Source of the DNA: Quisquiliibacterium sp.
Lineage (GTDB): Bacteria > Pseudomonadota > Gammaproteobacteria > Burkholderiales > Burkholderiaceae_E
Assembly (NCBI GenBank): GCA_023257915.1
Contig: JALRBB010000428.1
Span: 1 to 8,905 of the forward strand
Length of the DNA: 8,905 nt
Reading direction: 5' to 3'
In this document: positions 1 to 6,920 of the stretch, piece after piece
Layout of the letters: each line of letters opens with the position of its first letter
How positions within the stretch are numbered: position 1 is the first letter of the stretch
Notes under the pieces: generated by a model
Databases searched by the model: none
The model's input: the letters and a program-made list of their open reading frames with translations, nothing else
Told to the model about the DNA's origin: nothing
Program-made: the position numbers and the translations under genes

Positions 1-26
1 GGTTGCGAGCTGGCCGTGGCACTCAT
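1..26 (-). CDS. start of next ABC transporter gene, probably livG (partial)
   Basis: Only the first eight codons (MSATASSQ) are in the window, so the family cannot be read from the protein itself. The start is supported by the arrangement: its ATG (26-24) overlaps the livM stop TGA (25-23) as ATGA, the classic sign of translational coupling, and a GGAGAG Shine-Dalgarno sequence lies at 37-32, five bases upstream, inside the livM coding end. In branched-chain amino acid ABC operons the gene after livM is normally livG, the first of two cytoplasmic ATPase subunits, so livG is the inferred identity. Another ATPase or an accessory gene cannot be excluded from this fragment. Confidence 0.55.
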
Positions 27-1192
27 CGAGACTCTCCGCGGCCCGGCTGCGCCGCGTGCGCATCGCCGTCTCCCGCCTGGTCTGTCGGGACCAGTGCACG
101 ACCGTGCACCGCAGCGGGCCACAACCCGGCAGGCCGATACAGCATGATGCCGACCATCGCCAAGCCGAACAGCAGCATGCGCAGCGCCTCTGGGGCGACG
201 ACTTCGGTACCGAAGATCGCCTCCTGGATCGGCTTGGCAATGTAGCGAAGAGTTTCCGGAATGGCATAGAGCAATACCGCACCAAGGATCACACCCGGTA
301 CGTTCCCCATGCCGCCGAGAACCACCATCGCAACAATGACGATCGACTCCATCAGCACAAAGCTTTCCGGGGACACAAAGCCCTGGAAGGCGGAGAACAT
401 CGCACCCGATATGCCGCCAAACGAGGCGCCCATCGCGAACGCCAGCAGTTTGACGTTGCGGGTGTTGATCCCCATCGCCTTGGCGGCGGTTTCGTCTTCG
501 CGGATTGCGACCCAGGCTCGCCCGACCCGCGAATCCTGCAGCCGGATGGAAACCACGATCACCCCGATCGCGAGGATCAGGAACAGGTAGTAGTAGAGCT
601 GCACCGATTGCAGCTCGAACCCGGCAATCTCGATCGGTCGTGCGAAGTTGACACCGGCAATACGCACCGGATCGATATTGCTGATGCCCTGTGGACCGTT
701 GGTGATGTTCAGCGGCGCATTTAGGTTGTTCAGGAAGATCCGGATGATCTCGCCAAAGCCGAGGGTAACGATCGCCAAATAGTCCCCTCGCAGTCGCAGT
801 GTCGGCGCACCCAGCAGCACGCCGAAGGTTGCCGCGAGCGCTGCACCGAGCGGGACCACCACCCAGATCGAGCTATGCAGGCCATCGGGAAAGAGTTGTG
901 CGATCCACTCGAAGTTCTCCATCAGGTGCGGAGAGGCGAGCAGCGCGTACATGTAGGCGCCAACGGCATAAAACGCCACATAGCCCAGGTCGAGCAGACC
1001 GGCATAGCCGACGACGATATTCAATCCAAGCGCGAGCATCACATACAGCAACGCGAAGTCGAGCATCCGAACCCAGGCATTGCCTGCTAGCCCGACGACC
1101 AGTGGCAGCACCGCCAACGCGATCGCGAGAATCGCGGTCGCCGCATATGCGGCGCGCGGCCGATGAGCGAGTTGAGGAAACAGCGTCTTCAC
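23..1192 (-). CDS. livM: branched-chain amino acid ABC transporter permease LivM
   Basis: This is the second inner-membrane permease subunit of a high-affinity branched-chain amino acid (Leu/Ile/Val) type importer; it pairs with LivH and is driven by the LivG/LivF ATPases. The 389-residue protein is highly hydrophobic with many membrane segments. It shows the LivM-type motif LNIVVGYAGLLDLGYVAFYA (about 57-76), the GAPTLRLRGDYLAIVTLGFGE stretch (about 128-148), and the cytoplasmic EAA-like loop AIREDETAAKAMGIN (about 229-243) that contacts the ATPase. The C-terminus carries a hydrophilic tail of roughly 25 residues. The start is GTG at 1192-1190, eight bases after a TGAGG Shine-Dalgarno (1205-1201) that overlaps the livH stop codon; only ten bases separate the two genes, so they are cotranscribed. 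Related Liv-type systems also carry urea, amides or aromatic acids, so the substrate is not proven. Confidence 0.93.
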   Translation of the reverse strand: MKTLFPQLAHRPRAAYAATAILAIALAVLPLVVGLAGNAWVRMLDFALLYVMLALGLNIVVGYAGLLDLGYVAFYAVGAYMYALLASPHLMENFEWIAQLFPDGLHSSIWVVVPLGAALAATFGVLLGAPTLRLRGDYLAIVTLGFGEIIRIFLNNLNAPLNITNGPQGISNIDPVRIAGVNFARPIEIAGFELQSVQLYYYLFLILAIGVIVVSIRLQDSRVGRAWVAIREDETAAKAMGINTRNVKLLAFAMGASFGGISGAMFSAFQGFVSPESFVLMESIVIVAMVVLGGMGNVPGVILGAVLLYAIPETLRYIAKPIQEAIFGTEVVAPEALRMLLFGLAMVGIMLYRPAGLWPAAVHGRALVPTDQAGDGDAHAAQPGRGESR

Positions 1193-1202
1193 GGTGGCGA
1201 CC

Positions 1203-2135
1203 TCAGGCGCGGTCAGCGACGCGCTCGCCCATGATTCCGGACGGGCGGAACACCAGCACCACGATCAGCACGACGAACGCAAAGATGTCCTGATAGTGGC
1301 TGCCCAGAAAGCCGCCGGTCAGGTCGCCAACATAGCCAGCTCCGAGGCTCTCGATGATGCCGAGCAGCAAGCCGCCGAGCACGGCGCCGGCTATGTTGCC
1401 GATACCCCCGAGCACCGCTGCGGTGAACGCCTTCAGGCCAGGGATGAATCCCATCGAGAATTGCGCGATGTTGTAGTTCATGGCGACCAGTACGCCAGCC
1501 ACCGCGGCCAGGGCTGCGCCGATCGCAAAGGTAGCTGCGATGACCTGGTTGGCGTTGACCCCCATCAGCCCCGCAATCCGCGGGTTCTCAGCGGTCGCTC
1601 GCATCGCACGGCCCAGCTTGGTGCGATTCACGAGGAGCACCAGTCCGGTCATCATCACGGCTGAGACGACCAGGATCAGTATCTGCTTCGGGGCCAGGAT
1701 TGCGCCGAAGATTGGCACCGGAGTCGTCGATAACAGATCCGGAAACACGATCGGGTTCGGTTTCCAGATGATCATCGCACTCGTCTGGATCACGATCGAG
1801 ACACCGATCGCGGTGATCAGCGGAGCCAGTCGGGGGGCATTGCGCAACGGCCGGTACGCGACCCGCTCGACGAAAAGTGACAAGAGCACGCACACCGGCA
1901 CTGCACACAGGACCGCGACGATCAGCAGCACCGGGCCTGGAAGACCGCTGCCAGCCAACAGCGTGACGACACTGACGCCGACCATCGCACCGATCATCAG
2001 CACGTCGCCGTGGGCGAAGTTGATCAGCTGCAAGATGCCATAGACCATCGTGTAGCCCAAGGCGACCAGCGCATAGACACTGCCCAGGACCAGGCCGTTG
2101 AGGATTTGCTGCAACAGGATGTCGAAGTTGAACAT
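1203..2135 (-). CDS. livH: branched-chain amino acid ABC transporter permease LivH
   Basis: First permease subunit of the Liv-type importer, forming the membrane pore with LivM. The 310 residues match the usual LivH length (about 300). Family features include the N-terminal LNGLVLGSVYALVALGYTMV (12-31), then YGILQLINFAHGDVLMIGA (32-50), the cytoplasmic loop GRAMRATAENPRIAGLMGVN (175-194) that docks with the ATPase, and the late GGIGNIAGAVLGGLLLGIIE stretch (243-262). The ATG at 2135-2133 begins the conserved N-terminus directly, so I keep it although the Shine-Dalgarno is weak (only a CCTGGA-like match). It is the first gene of the visible liv cluster. The gene upstream on the same strand is an unrelated cytochrome, separated by 184 bases with terminator-like hairpins, so livH probably has its own promoter. 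No periplasmic binding protein (livK/livJ) gene is seen here. Confidence 0.93.
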   Translation of the reverse strand: MFNFDILLQQILNGLVLGSVYALVALGYTMVYGILQLINFAHGDVLMIGAMVGVSVVTLLAGSGLPGPVLLIVAVLCAVPVCVLLSLFVERVAYRPLRNAPRLAPLITAIGVSIVIQTSAMIIWKPNPIVFPDLLSTTPVPIFGAILAPKQILILVVSAVMMTGLVLLVNRTKLGRAMRATAENPRIAGLMGVNANQVIAATFAIGAALAAVAGVLVAMNYNIAQFSMGFIPGLKAFTAAVLGGIGNIAGAVLGGLLLGIIESLGAGYVGDLTGGFLGSHYQDIFAFVVLIVVLVFRPSGIMGERVADRA

Positions 2136-2167
2136 CGGCGATCCAGGTGGGTTGTGGCGGCTTGCCG

Positions 2168-2185
2168 CTGCCAGGGCGCTGGCAG
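2168..2185 (-). repeat. perfect inverted repeat in the livH leader
   Basis: The arms CTGCCA (2168-2173) and TGGCAG (2180-2185) flank a six-base GGGCGC centre, about 33 bases upstream of the livH ATG. A second, weaker inverted repeat, AAACC/GGTTT, lies at 2195-2207, and a GCGG/CCGC pair lies at 2157-2167. No run of T follows in either direction, so it is not an intrinsic terminator. It could be an operator half-site pair or an RNA hairpin in the livH 5' leader. The repeat is read directly; the role is unknown. Confidence 0.35.
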
Positions 2186-2245
2186 TTTACGCGCAAACCG
2201 ATGGGTTTCGCATCAACGCCCGGCGAGCATTAGGTGTCTTAGAAA

Positions 2246-2295
2246 GATGAAGGGCGCCGAAGCGCCCCTGCTGCGAGGGGAGCTGAAGCGCCCCT
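2246..2295 (-). terminator. tandem hairpins downstream of the cytochrome c gene
   Basis: Two GC-rich hairpins follow the cytochrome stop on the minus strand. The first (2295-2276) pairs AGGGGCGC with GCTCCCCT around TTCA, with one mismatch. The second (2267-2252) pairs GGGCGC with GCGCCC around a TTCG loop, which is an exceptionally stable RNA tetraloop, and is followed by a T-rich tail (TTCATCTTTCT, 2250-2240). The second looks like a Rho-independent terminator with an interrupted T tract. Both begin AGGGGCGCTTC, so they look like an imperfect direct repeat with a period of about 26 bases. This probably separates the cytochrome from the liv operon. Confidence 0.6.
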
Positions 2296-2319
2296 TCGAT
2301 CCTGAAGCGACGTCGATGC

Positions 2320-2637
2320 TTATTTCACCGACAGAATCCACTTCACGAGCGTCTTAGCCTCGGGGTCGCTGACCTGCGGGTTTGGTGGCATCGGTACCTG
2401 GCCCCAGACACCGGAGCCCCCCGCGCGAATTTTCTGCGCCAGCTTGGCCTCAGCTCCGGAGTCCTTTGCGTACTTGGCGGCGACGTCCTTGAACGATGGG
2501 CCGACCAGCTTCTTGTCAGTGGCATGACAGGCCATGCAATTCTTGGCTTTGGCAAGGTCGGCATTCGCAGAGGCAGTACCTGACGCGATCAGGAGCGCCG
2601 AACCCACCAGTGCGACGCGCAGAAATTTCGAAGGCAT
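2320..2637 (-). CDS. small periplasmic class I cytochrome c (c-551/c8-like)
   Basis: A one-haem electron carrier acting in the periplasm, passing electrons between respiratory complexes. The chosen product is 105 residues: a signal peptide with a basic start (MPSKFLR), hydrophobic core and ASA cleavage site at about 24/25, then a mature protein of about 81 residues, the size of cytochrome c-551. The haem-binding motif is CMACH (34-38, His38 axial ligand), close to the mature N-terminus. Further landmarks are LVGPSFKDVAAKY (44-56) and VPMPPNPQV (81-89), whose Met83 is the likely sixth ligand. The frame is open further upstream to 2739, but that extension is basic and would bury the signal peptide. 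The ATG at 2637 has GGAG at 2648-2645, seven bases away. The partner oxidase or reductase cannot be told from the window. Confidence 0.9.
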   Translation of the reverse strand: MPSKFLRVALVGSALLIASGTASANADLAKAKNCMACHATDKKLVGPSFKDVAAKYAKDSGAEAKLAQKIRAGGSGVWGQVPMPPNPQVSDPEAKTLVKWILSVK

Positions 2638-2708
2638 AGAAAAGCTCCATCGGAGGTTGGATCGATCCGGGCAGCCAGGCCGCGGATCGAAAACGAGTCG
2701 AAGGCCGG

Positions 2709-2714
2709 ATTTTA
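2709..2714 (-). promoter_or_regulatory. possible -10 box for the cytochrome c gene
   Basis: On the minus strand TAAAAT (2714-2709) matches five of six bases of the sigma-70 -10 consensus and lies in a locally AT-rich patch about 70 bases before the cytochrome ATG. No good -35 hexamer lies at 16-18 bases, so this is only a candidate. Confidence 0.25.
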
Positions 2715-2732
2715 ACGCAGTGGATCGCACTC

Positions 2733-2790
2733 GGGGCATCTATGCCACGCTGTTCGATCCCAGGGGTTTGGGGGGGCTTGATGCCCCTGG
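2733..2790. repeat. nested, mutually exclusive inverted repeats in the divergent intergenic region
   Basis: GGGGCATC (2733-2740) is perfectly complementary to GATGCCCC (2780-2787), with a 39-base interval. Inside that interval, CCAGGGG (2760-2766) is perfectly complementary to CCCCTGG (2784-2790). The two right arms share CCCC at 2784-2787, so only one pairing can form at a time. The inner loop holds a run of seven G (2770-2776). This occupies the 242-base gap between the divergent cytochrome c and Trp-rich protein genes, where nothing codes. The function is unknown. Confidence 0.4.
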
Positions 2791-2813
2791 CATTGCGCCG
2801 GGCTTGGCTCCCT

Positions 2814-2842
2814 TTGCAAGCGGTCGCGCTCAGGTCTATCGT
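2814..2842 (+). promoter_or_regulatory. possible sigma-70 promoter for the Trp-rich protein gene
   Basis: TTGCAA (2814-2819) and TATCGT (2837-2842) are separated by 17 bases, the ideal spacing; each matches four of six consensus bases. Transcription would begin near 2849, giving a leader of about 30 bases before the ATG at 2880. This is a plausible but weak match. Confidence 0.35.
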
Positions 2843-2867
2843 GAATCAGTGAGCGAACTTGTTTCAC

Positions 2868-2872
2868 AGGAG
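2868..2872 (+). promoter_or_regulatory. ribosome binding site that fixes the Trp-rich protein start
   Basis: AGGAG lies seven bases before the ATG at 2880. The frame can also be opened at a TTG at 2859, but the AGGAG would then lie inside the coding sequence, so the ATG is the better start. Confidence 0.7.
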
Positions 2873-2879
2873 CGTGGCG

Positions 2880-3143
2880 ATGATCCTGGTGTGGGCCGGA
2901 TTGGCCCTGGTGGTCTTGAAACTGTTGGAGATTGGTCCGGTTGCTGAGTGGGCCTGGTGGTGGGTGCTCGCACCGTTCGCCCTTGGACTGGTCTGGTTCG
3001 AGTGGGGCGAAAAACTCCTCGGCCTTGATCGGCAATCGACCGACCAAGATGTCCATGAGCTCAGACGCAAGGAACGCGTAGCCGGTCAGTTTCGGGACAA
3101 ATCTGCGGCGGCGTCCAAGCGTAGCAAGGACAAGTCACGGTAG
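2880..3143 (+). CDS. small Trp-rich membrane protein (TIGR04438-like)
   Basis: An 87-residue protein with two short hydrophobic segments (about 2-16 and 25-40) and a strongly basic hydrophilic C-terminal half (about 43-87, rich in Lys/Arg, ending in KRSKDKSR). Seven of the first 42 residues are Trp (5, 24, 26, 27, 28, 39, 42), including the block EWAWWWVLAPF (23-33) after LKLLEIGPVAEW. This pattern matches, from memory, the small Trp-rich protein family of betaproteobacteria, whose function is unknown. It is predicted to sit in the inner membrane as a hairpin with a cytoplasmic tail. It lies alone between divergent cytochrome c and convergent ilvD. The family assignment is fairly secure; no biochemical role should be assumed. 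Confidence 0.85.
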   Translation: MILVWAGLALVVLKLLEIGPVAEWAWWWVLAPFALGLVWFEWGEKLLGLDRQSTDQDVHELRRKERVAGQFRDKSAAASKRSKDKSR

Positions 3144-3171
3144 TCCTCGCACTTTGCGACCGACGCGTTAA

Positions 3172-3210
3172 TAAAAAAGCCGGCTCGACATGTCGTCGGC
3201 CGGCTCTTTG
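3172..3210 (-). terminator. intrinsic terminator between convergent genes (ilvD side strongest)
   Basis: AGCCGGC (3178-3184) pairs perfectly with GCCGGCT (3199-3205). Read on the minus strand, the stem is followed by six T then ATT (3178-3170 region), a textbook Rho-independent terminator for ilvD. Read on the plus strand it is followed only by CTTT, so it would end the Trp-rich gene less efficiently. The 14-base loop itself contains the perfect 10-base palindrome CGACATGTCG (3186-3195), so a second hairpin can stack on the first. Confidence 0.85.
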
Positions 3211-3268
3211 CAGTCATCGGCTCACCGCTGAGCGCGACCTGCCGCGTTGGCATGTCGCAGCTGCCGGA

Positions 3269-4951
3269 TTACTCGTCCGAGTCGAGTACTGCTCCCTTGC
3301 TGGCGCTGCTGCTCAGACGACGGAACTTTGCCAAGACCCCTCGGGCGTAGCGGGCTGCCGGCGGCTTCCACGCGGCGCGACGCTTGGCCAGTTCGGCGTC
3401 GTCAATGTTCAGTTGCAGGACCAGCTTGTGCGCGTCAATGGTGATTGAATCGCCTTCGTTGATCAGCGCGATGTTGCCGCCCACGGCTGCTTCAGGCGCG
3501 ACATGGCCAACAACCATGCCCCAGGTGCCGCCGGAAAAACGTCCGTCGGTGATCAGACCGACCGATTCGCCAAGGCCTGCGCCGATCAGCGCAGACGTAG
3601 GTGCGAGCATTTCCGGCATGCCAGGACCGCCCTTGGGGCCCAGATAGCGCAGCACCATCACGTCGCCTGCATTGATCTTGCCTTCCATGATGGCGGCCAG
3701 CGCCGACTGCTCATCATCGAAAACACGGGCCGGGCCGGTGATCACCGGGTTTTTCAGGCCAGTGATCTTGGCCACGCAGCCTTCCGGTGACAGATTGCCC
3801 TTCAGGATGGCCAGGTGACCTTCAGCGTACATCGGCTTGTTGATCGGCAGGATCACGTCCTGGTCAGCGCGCGGCTGGTCAGGCACGTTAGCGAGTTCTT
3901 CGGCCATCGTCTTGCCGGTGATGGTCATGCAGTCGCCATGCAGCAGTCCGGCGTTCAGCAGGATCTTGAGCACTTGCGGAATGCCGCCGGCACGATGCAG
4001 ATCGACCGCGACATACTTGCCCGAGGGTTTCAGATCGCAGATGACCGGAGTGCGTTTGCGGATGCGTTCGAAATCGTCGATCGTCCACTCGATGCCGGCC
4101 GCATGCGCAATGGCCAGAAAGTGCAGCACCGCGTTGGTCGAGCCGCCAGTCGCCATGATCAGCGTGACTGCATTCTCGATCGACTTGCGGGTGACGATAT
4201 CGCGCGGCTTCAGGTCCTTCTTGACTGCTTCGACCAGCACCCGTGACGATTCGGCGGCCGAATCCACCTTCTCGGAATCCGGGTTGGCCATTGTCGAGGA
4301 GCCCAGCAGGCTCAGGCCCAGCGCCTCAAACGACGAGGACATCGTGTTGGCGGTGTACATGCCGCCGCATGAGCCGGTACCCGGAATCGCGTTGCGCTCG
4401 ATGCCGTCGAAATCTTCCTGGCTCATGCGTCCGCGAGAAAATTCGCCAACCGCCTCGAACACCGACACGATGTTCAGGTCCTGGCCCTTCCAGCGTCCTG
4501 GCTTGATCGTACCGCCGTAGACATAGATGGCCGGCACATTGGCACGCATGATGCCCATCATGCCGCCGGGCATGTTCTTGTCGCATCCGCCGATGACCAG
4601 CACGCCGTCCATCCACTGGCCCTGGACCGCGGTCTCGACGCAGTCGGCGATCACCTCGCGCGAAGCGAGCGAGAACTTCATGCCCTCGGTTCCCATCGAC
4701 ATGCCATCGGAGATCGTCGGCACGCCGAAAATCTCGGGGTTGGCGCCGGCGGCCTTGATTGCAGCCTCGGCAGCATCGGTCAGCGGCTGCAGGCCCGAGT
4801 TGCAGGGCGTGATGGTCGAGTGGCCGTTGGCAATGCCGATGAACGGTTTGGACATGTCCGAGGGTTGGTAGCCCATGCCGTAGTACATCGAACGGTTCGG
4901 CGCGCGGGCGACGCCCTCGGTGATGTTGCGGCTGCGGCGATTGGATGCCAT
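3269..4951 (-). CDS. ilvD: dihydroxy-acid dehydratase
   Basis: IlvD removes water from 2,3-dihydroxyisovalerate and 2,3-dihydroxy-3-methylvalerate, giving the 2-keto acids for valine/leucine/pantothenate and for isoleucine; it is cytoplasmic and needs an Fe-S cluster and Mg2+. The 560-residue product is full length for the shorter class of the family. The three cluster cysteines are visible: Cys50 in TPCNSGL, Cys123 in [11 protein letters not shown] and Cys195 in [12 protein letters not shown], a pattern associated with the [2Fe-2S] type. Other family blocks include [32 protein letters not shown] and [14 protein letters not shown]. The ATG at 4951 has AGGAG at 4964-4960, eight bases away. It is a single gene, divergent from lgt, with its own terminator downstream. 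The sugar-acid dehydratases Edd and AraC-type are relatives, but the short length and N-terminus fit IlvD. Confidence 0.97.
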   Translation of the reverse strand: MASNRRSRNITEGVARAPNRSMYYGMGYQPSDMSKPFIGIANGHSTITPCNSGLQPLTDAAEAAIKAAGANPEIFGVPTISDGMSMGTEGMKFSLASREVIADCVETAVQGQWMDGVLVIGGCDKNMPGGMMGIMRANVPAIYVYGGTIKPGRWKGQDLNIVSVFEAVGEFSRGRMSQEDFDGIERNAIPGTGSCGGMYTANTMSSSFEALGLSLLGSSTMANPDSEKVDSAAESSRVLVEAVKKDLKPRDIVTRKSIENAVTLIMATGGSTNAVLHFLAIAHAAGIEWTIDDFERIRKRTPVICDLKPSGKYVAVDLHRAGGIPQVLKILLNAGLLHGDCMTITGKTMAEELANVPDQPRADQDVILPINKPMYAEGHLAILKGNLSPEGCVAKITGLKNPVITGPARVFDDEQSALAAIMEGKINAGDVMVLRYLGPKGGPGMPEMLAPTSALIGAGLGESVGLITDGRFSGGTWGMVVGHVAPEAAVGGNIALINEGDSITIDAHKLVLQLNIDDAELAKRRAAWKPPAARYARGVLAKFRRLSSSASKGAVLDSDE

Positions 4952-5045
4952 TCGTGGAACTCCTGGTGCAAATGTCTGGTCGGTAAACCCCCTACATTAG
5001 CAGGTTCGGCGCTGATTCCGGTGCTGCGCGCGGGCTTGCGGGCTT

Positions 5046-5051
5046 TACAAT
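5046..5051 (+). promoter_or_regulatory. possible -10 box for lgt
   Basis: TACAAT (5046-5051) matches five of six bases of the -10 consensus and would place the transcript start about 35 bases before the lgt ATG. The upstream sequence is very GC-rich and offers no clear -35 hexamer. It lies in the 142-base gap shared with the divergent ilvD; I see no convincing promoter for ilvD there, only a weak TAATGT on the minus strand near 4994-4999. Confidence 0.3.
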
Positions 5052-5093
5052 CGACCGGGCGTTGGCCCTCGCCGACGATTGAGAGGCTGCTCG

Positions 5094-5882
5094 ATGCTCG
5101 TTCATCCCCAGTTCGATCCGATTGCGTTGCAGATCGGTCCCCTTGCGATTCGCTGGTACGGGCTGATGTACCTGACGGCGTTCCTGGCGTTCTTCCTGCT
5201 GGGGCGCCGCCGGCTGCGCCGGCCCCAGTTCGCGCGGTCAAGCGGCATGCAGGCTCGCGATCTTGAAGACTTGCTGTTTTTTGGCGTGCTCGGAGTGGTG
5301 CTCGGAGGGCGGCTCGGCTATGTGCTGTTCTACAAGCCCGGGTATTACCTGGCCAACCCGCTCGAAGCCCTGGAGATCTGGCAGGGCGGGATGTCGTTTC
5401 ACGGCGGAATGCTTGGCGTGATTGCGGCCACCTGGCTCTGGAGCCGGCGCGCGAATCTGCGCTTTTGGAACGTGATCGACTTTGTCGCCCCGTTGGTGCC
5501 GATCGGATTGGCGGCCGGACGCCTGGGCAACTTCATCAATGGCGAATTATGGGGGCGACCGTCGACTGCGGCCTGGGCCATGGTGTTTCCGCAGGCGGGT
5601 GACAACATTGGCCGACATCCGTCGCAGATCTACCAGTTCCTCGGGGAAGGTCTGCTGCTGTTCGCGCTGCTGTGGTGGTATTCGTCGCGTCCGCGATCCG
5701 CTGGCGCGGTTTCCGGGATGTTTCTGGTCGGCTACGCAGGGTTTCGCTTCGCCGCCGAGTTTGCGCGTGAGCCAGATGCGTTTCTGGGTACGCTGACGCT
5801 TGGGCTGACGATGGGCCAGTTGCTGTGCCTGCCGATGTTCGTGTTTGGCGTCTGGTTGCTGGTGCGCGCCGCGCGCGCGTAG
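5094..5882 (+). CDS. lgt: phosphatidylglycerol--prolipoprotein diacylglyceryl transferase
   Basis: Lgt carries out the first step of bacterial lipoprotein maturation in the inner membrane, moving diacylglycerol from phosphatidylglycerol onto the lipobox cysteine of preprolipoproteins. The 262-residue product is hydrophobic, with about seven membrane segments. It has the signature [16 protein letters not shown] (142-157), and residues numbered as in the E. coli enzyme fall in place: His103 in SFHGGM, Arg143, Asn146 and Gly154. Other landmarks are IRWYGLMY (19-26) and [12 protein letters not shown] (217-228). The frame is open back to TTG at 5079, but the ATG at 5094 has GAGAGG at 5081-5086, seven bases away, and begins at the usual family N-terminus (HPQFDPIAL). 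It is divergent from ilvD and convergent with the TauE-like gene. The last codons and stop lie in a GCGCGC-rich stretch able to fold, but no T-tract terminator follows. Confidence 0.97.
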   Translation: MLVHPQFDPIALQIGPLAIRWYGLMYLTAFLAFFLLGRRRLRRPQFARSSGMQARDLEDLLFFGVLGVVLGGRLGYVLFYKPGYYLANPLEALEIWQGGMSFHGGMLGVIAATWLWSRRANLRFWNVIDFVAPLVPIGLAAGRLGNFINGELWGRPSTAAWAMVFPQAGDNIGRHPSQIYQFLGEGLLLFALLWWYSSRPRSAGAVSGMFLVGYAGFRFAAEFAREPDAFLGTLTLGLTMGQLLCLPMFVFGVWLLVRAARA

Positions 5883-5971
5883 GCGCGCTCAGCGACAGGG
5901 CGATTACGCCTGATCGGGCGCCGACGATCTCCGGGAAATGTGCCTGGCAAGGGGCTGGCCAGTACCGACCT
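5883..5971. other. short convergent intergenic gap, no clear terminator
   Basis: The 89 bases between the lgt stop and the stop of the oppositely oriented TauE-like gene contain GC-rich partial inverted repeats (around 5871-5889 and CTGGCCAG near 5956), but no stem followed by a T run in either direction. Nothing else can be supported here. Confidence 0.4.
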
Positions 5972-6808
5972 TCAGTGGGCGATGGTGCTCAGCGACCAGG
6001 CCTTCCAGAGCATGTAGGCGGACATCAGGTAGAGGCTGCACGCAAAGACCTTTTTGAGCTTGTCGGTCGGCAGCGCATGCGCGAGCCTGGCGCCCAGCGG
6101 AGCGGTGAGCACGCTGGTTGCAGCGATCGCGAACAGGGCCGGCAGATACACGAAGCCGATCGTGCCGGCGGGCAGTTCGATTCCACGGCCTGCCACCATG
6201 TAACCGATCGTGCCGGCCAGCGCGATCGGAAACCCGCAGGCGGCGCTGGTGCCAACTGCCTGTTGCGGGCGAAGGCCGCGGTTGGTCAGGAACGGCACCA
6301 TCAGAAAGGCGCCGCCCGCGCCCAGCACCGCGGAGATCGCGCCGATCAGGCTACCGGCGCCGAACATTCCCGATTTGCCGGGAAGGCTTCTGGCCAGTTC
6401 CGGCGACGCCGGGGCGCGATGCCGAAGCATGCGGGTTGCCGCCCAGACCAGGAATGTGCCGAAGATCGTCGCGATCAGCGCCGCGGGCAATGCGCCGACG
6501 AACTGGGCGCCGGCGAACGAACCGACCAGGATCCCTGGGGCAAGAACCGCGGCGATCTCCCAGCGAACGCCACCACGGCGATGATGGGCCCGAACACTGG
6601 AGATTGCGGTGAACACGATCGTGGTCAGTGAGGTGGCGATTGCCACCTTGATTATCTGCCCGGCCGGAAATGCATGCTGCTCGAGCAGTATCGTCACGAA
6701 CGGCACCATGATCATGCCGCCGCCGACCCCCAGCAATCCAGCCAGAAAGCCGGTGCAGGCGCCCAGCAGCAGCAGTGGCAGCAGTTCGTTCAGAGGCAAA
6801 GTCATCAT
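5972..6808 (-). CDS. TauE/SafE-family membrane permease (DUF81-type anion exporter)
   Basis: A 278-residue integral inner-membrane protein of the TauE/SafE family, whose studied members are linked to export of sulfite, sulfoacetate or other small organic or inorganic anions; the substrate here is unknown. The family's internal duplication is clear: GFLAGLLGVGGGMIMVPFV (20-38) is echoed by GAISAVLGAGGAFLMVPF (156-173), each followed by an Ala/Thr/Ser helix (KVAIATSL 54-61; AVGTSAACGFP 184-194). The frame runs upstream to 7072, but those residues overlap the divergent reductase gene and look like antisense translation. The start is therefore placed at ATG 6808, or the adjacent ATG at 6805; another ATG at 6841 is possible. 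None has a strong Shine-Dalgarno, so the exact start is uncertain. It is divergent from the PanE-like gene across 112 bases. Confidence 0.9.
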   Translation of the reverse strand: MMTLPLNELLPLLLLGACTGFLAGLLGVGGGMIMVPFVTILLEQHAFPAGQIIKVAIATSLTTIVFTAISSVRAHHRRGGVRWEIAAVLAPGILVGSFAGAQFVGALPAALIATIFGTFLVWAATRMLRHRAPASPELARSLPGKSGMFGAGSLIGAISAVLGAGGAFLMVPFLTNRGLRPQQAVGTSAACGFPIALAGTIGYMVAGRGIELPAGTIGFVYLPALFAIAATSVLTAPLGARLAHALPTDKLKKVFACSLYLMSAYMLWKAWSLSTIAH

Positions 6809-6920
6809 CGTCGCCAATTGCAGGGGGGCGGATGCTACCATCCTCGACCGCGTTTGGTGCAGACGGACCTTGGCCGCGCGCCGACTGTTCCGCAGAACCA
6901 CTGACCGGGGGAAACCAACG
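6809..6920. other. divergent intergenic region between the TauE-like and PanE-like genes
   Basis: These 112 bases must hold the 5' signals of both genes. A GGGGGA ribosome binding site for the reductase lies at 6907-6912. No convincing -10/-35 pair could be picked on either strand, and no regulator-type palindrome stands out. There is a run of six G at 6823-6828 in the leader of the TauE-like gene (C run in its transcript). Confidence 0.4.

Noticed and set aside
56..724. Long plus-strand reading frame (222 codons) opposite livM
   Set aside because: Antisense to a clear LivM protein; its translation is low-complexity Arg/His/Asp/Gln-rich, as expected for the reverse of a GC-rich gene, and it has no recognisable domain.
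2168..2185. livH-leader inverted repeat as a terminator
   Set aside because: No T run follows the stem on either strand.
2638..2739. Upstream extension of the cytochrome c gene
   Set aside because: It would put about 34 basic residues before a normal signal peptide; the ATG at 2637 has a well-placed GGAG.
2534..2947. Plus-strand reading frame across the cytochrome/Trp-rich intergenic gap
   Set aside because: Begins antisense to the cytochrome signal peptide, overlaps the Trp-rich gene in another frame, and shows no domain.
3837..4520. Plus-strand reading frame of 227 codons opposite ilvD
   Set aside because: It is a shadow of the IlvD coding strand with no family motif and no believable ribosome binding site.
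5825..6631. Plus-strand reading frame of 268 codons running from the end of lgt across the TauE-like gene
   Set aside because: It overlaps lgt and is antisense to a protein with a clear TauE/SafE duplication; composition is typical of a shadow frame.
6609..6920. Upstream extension of the PanE-like gene
   Set aside because: The extension is antisense to the TauE-like N-terminus; the conserved Rossmann start and a ribosome binding site place the start at 6921.
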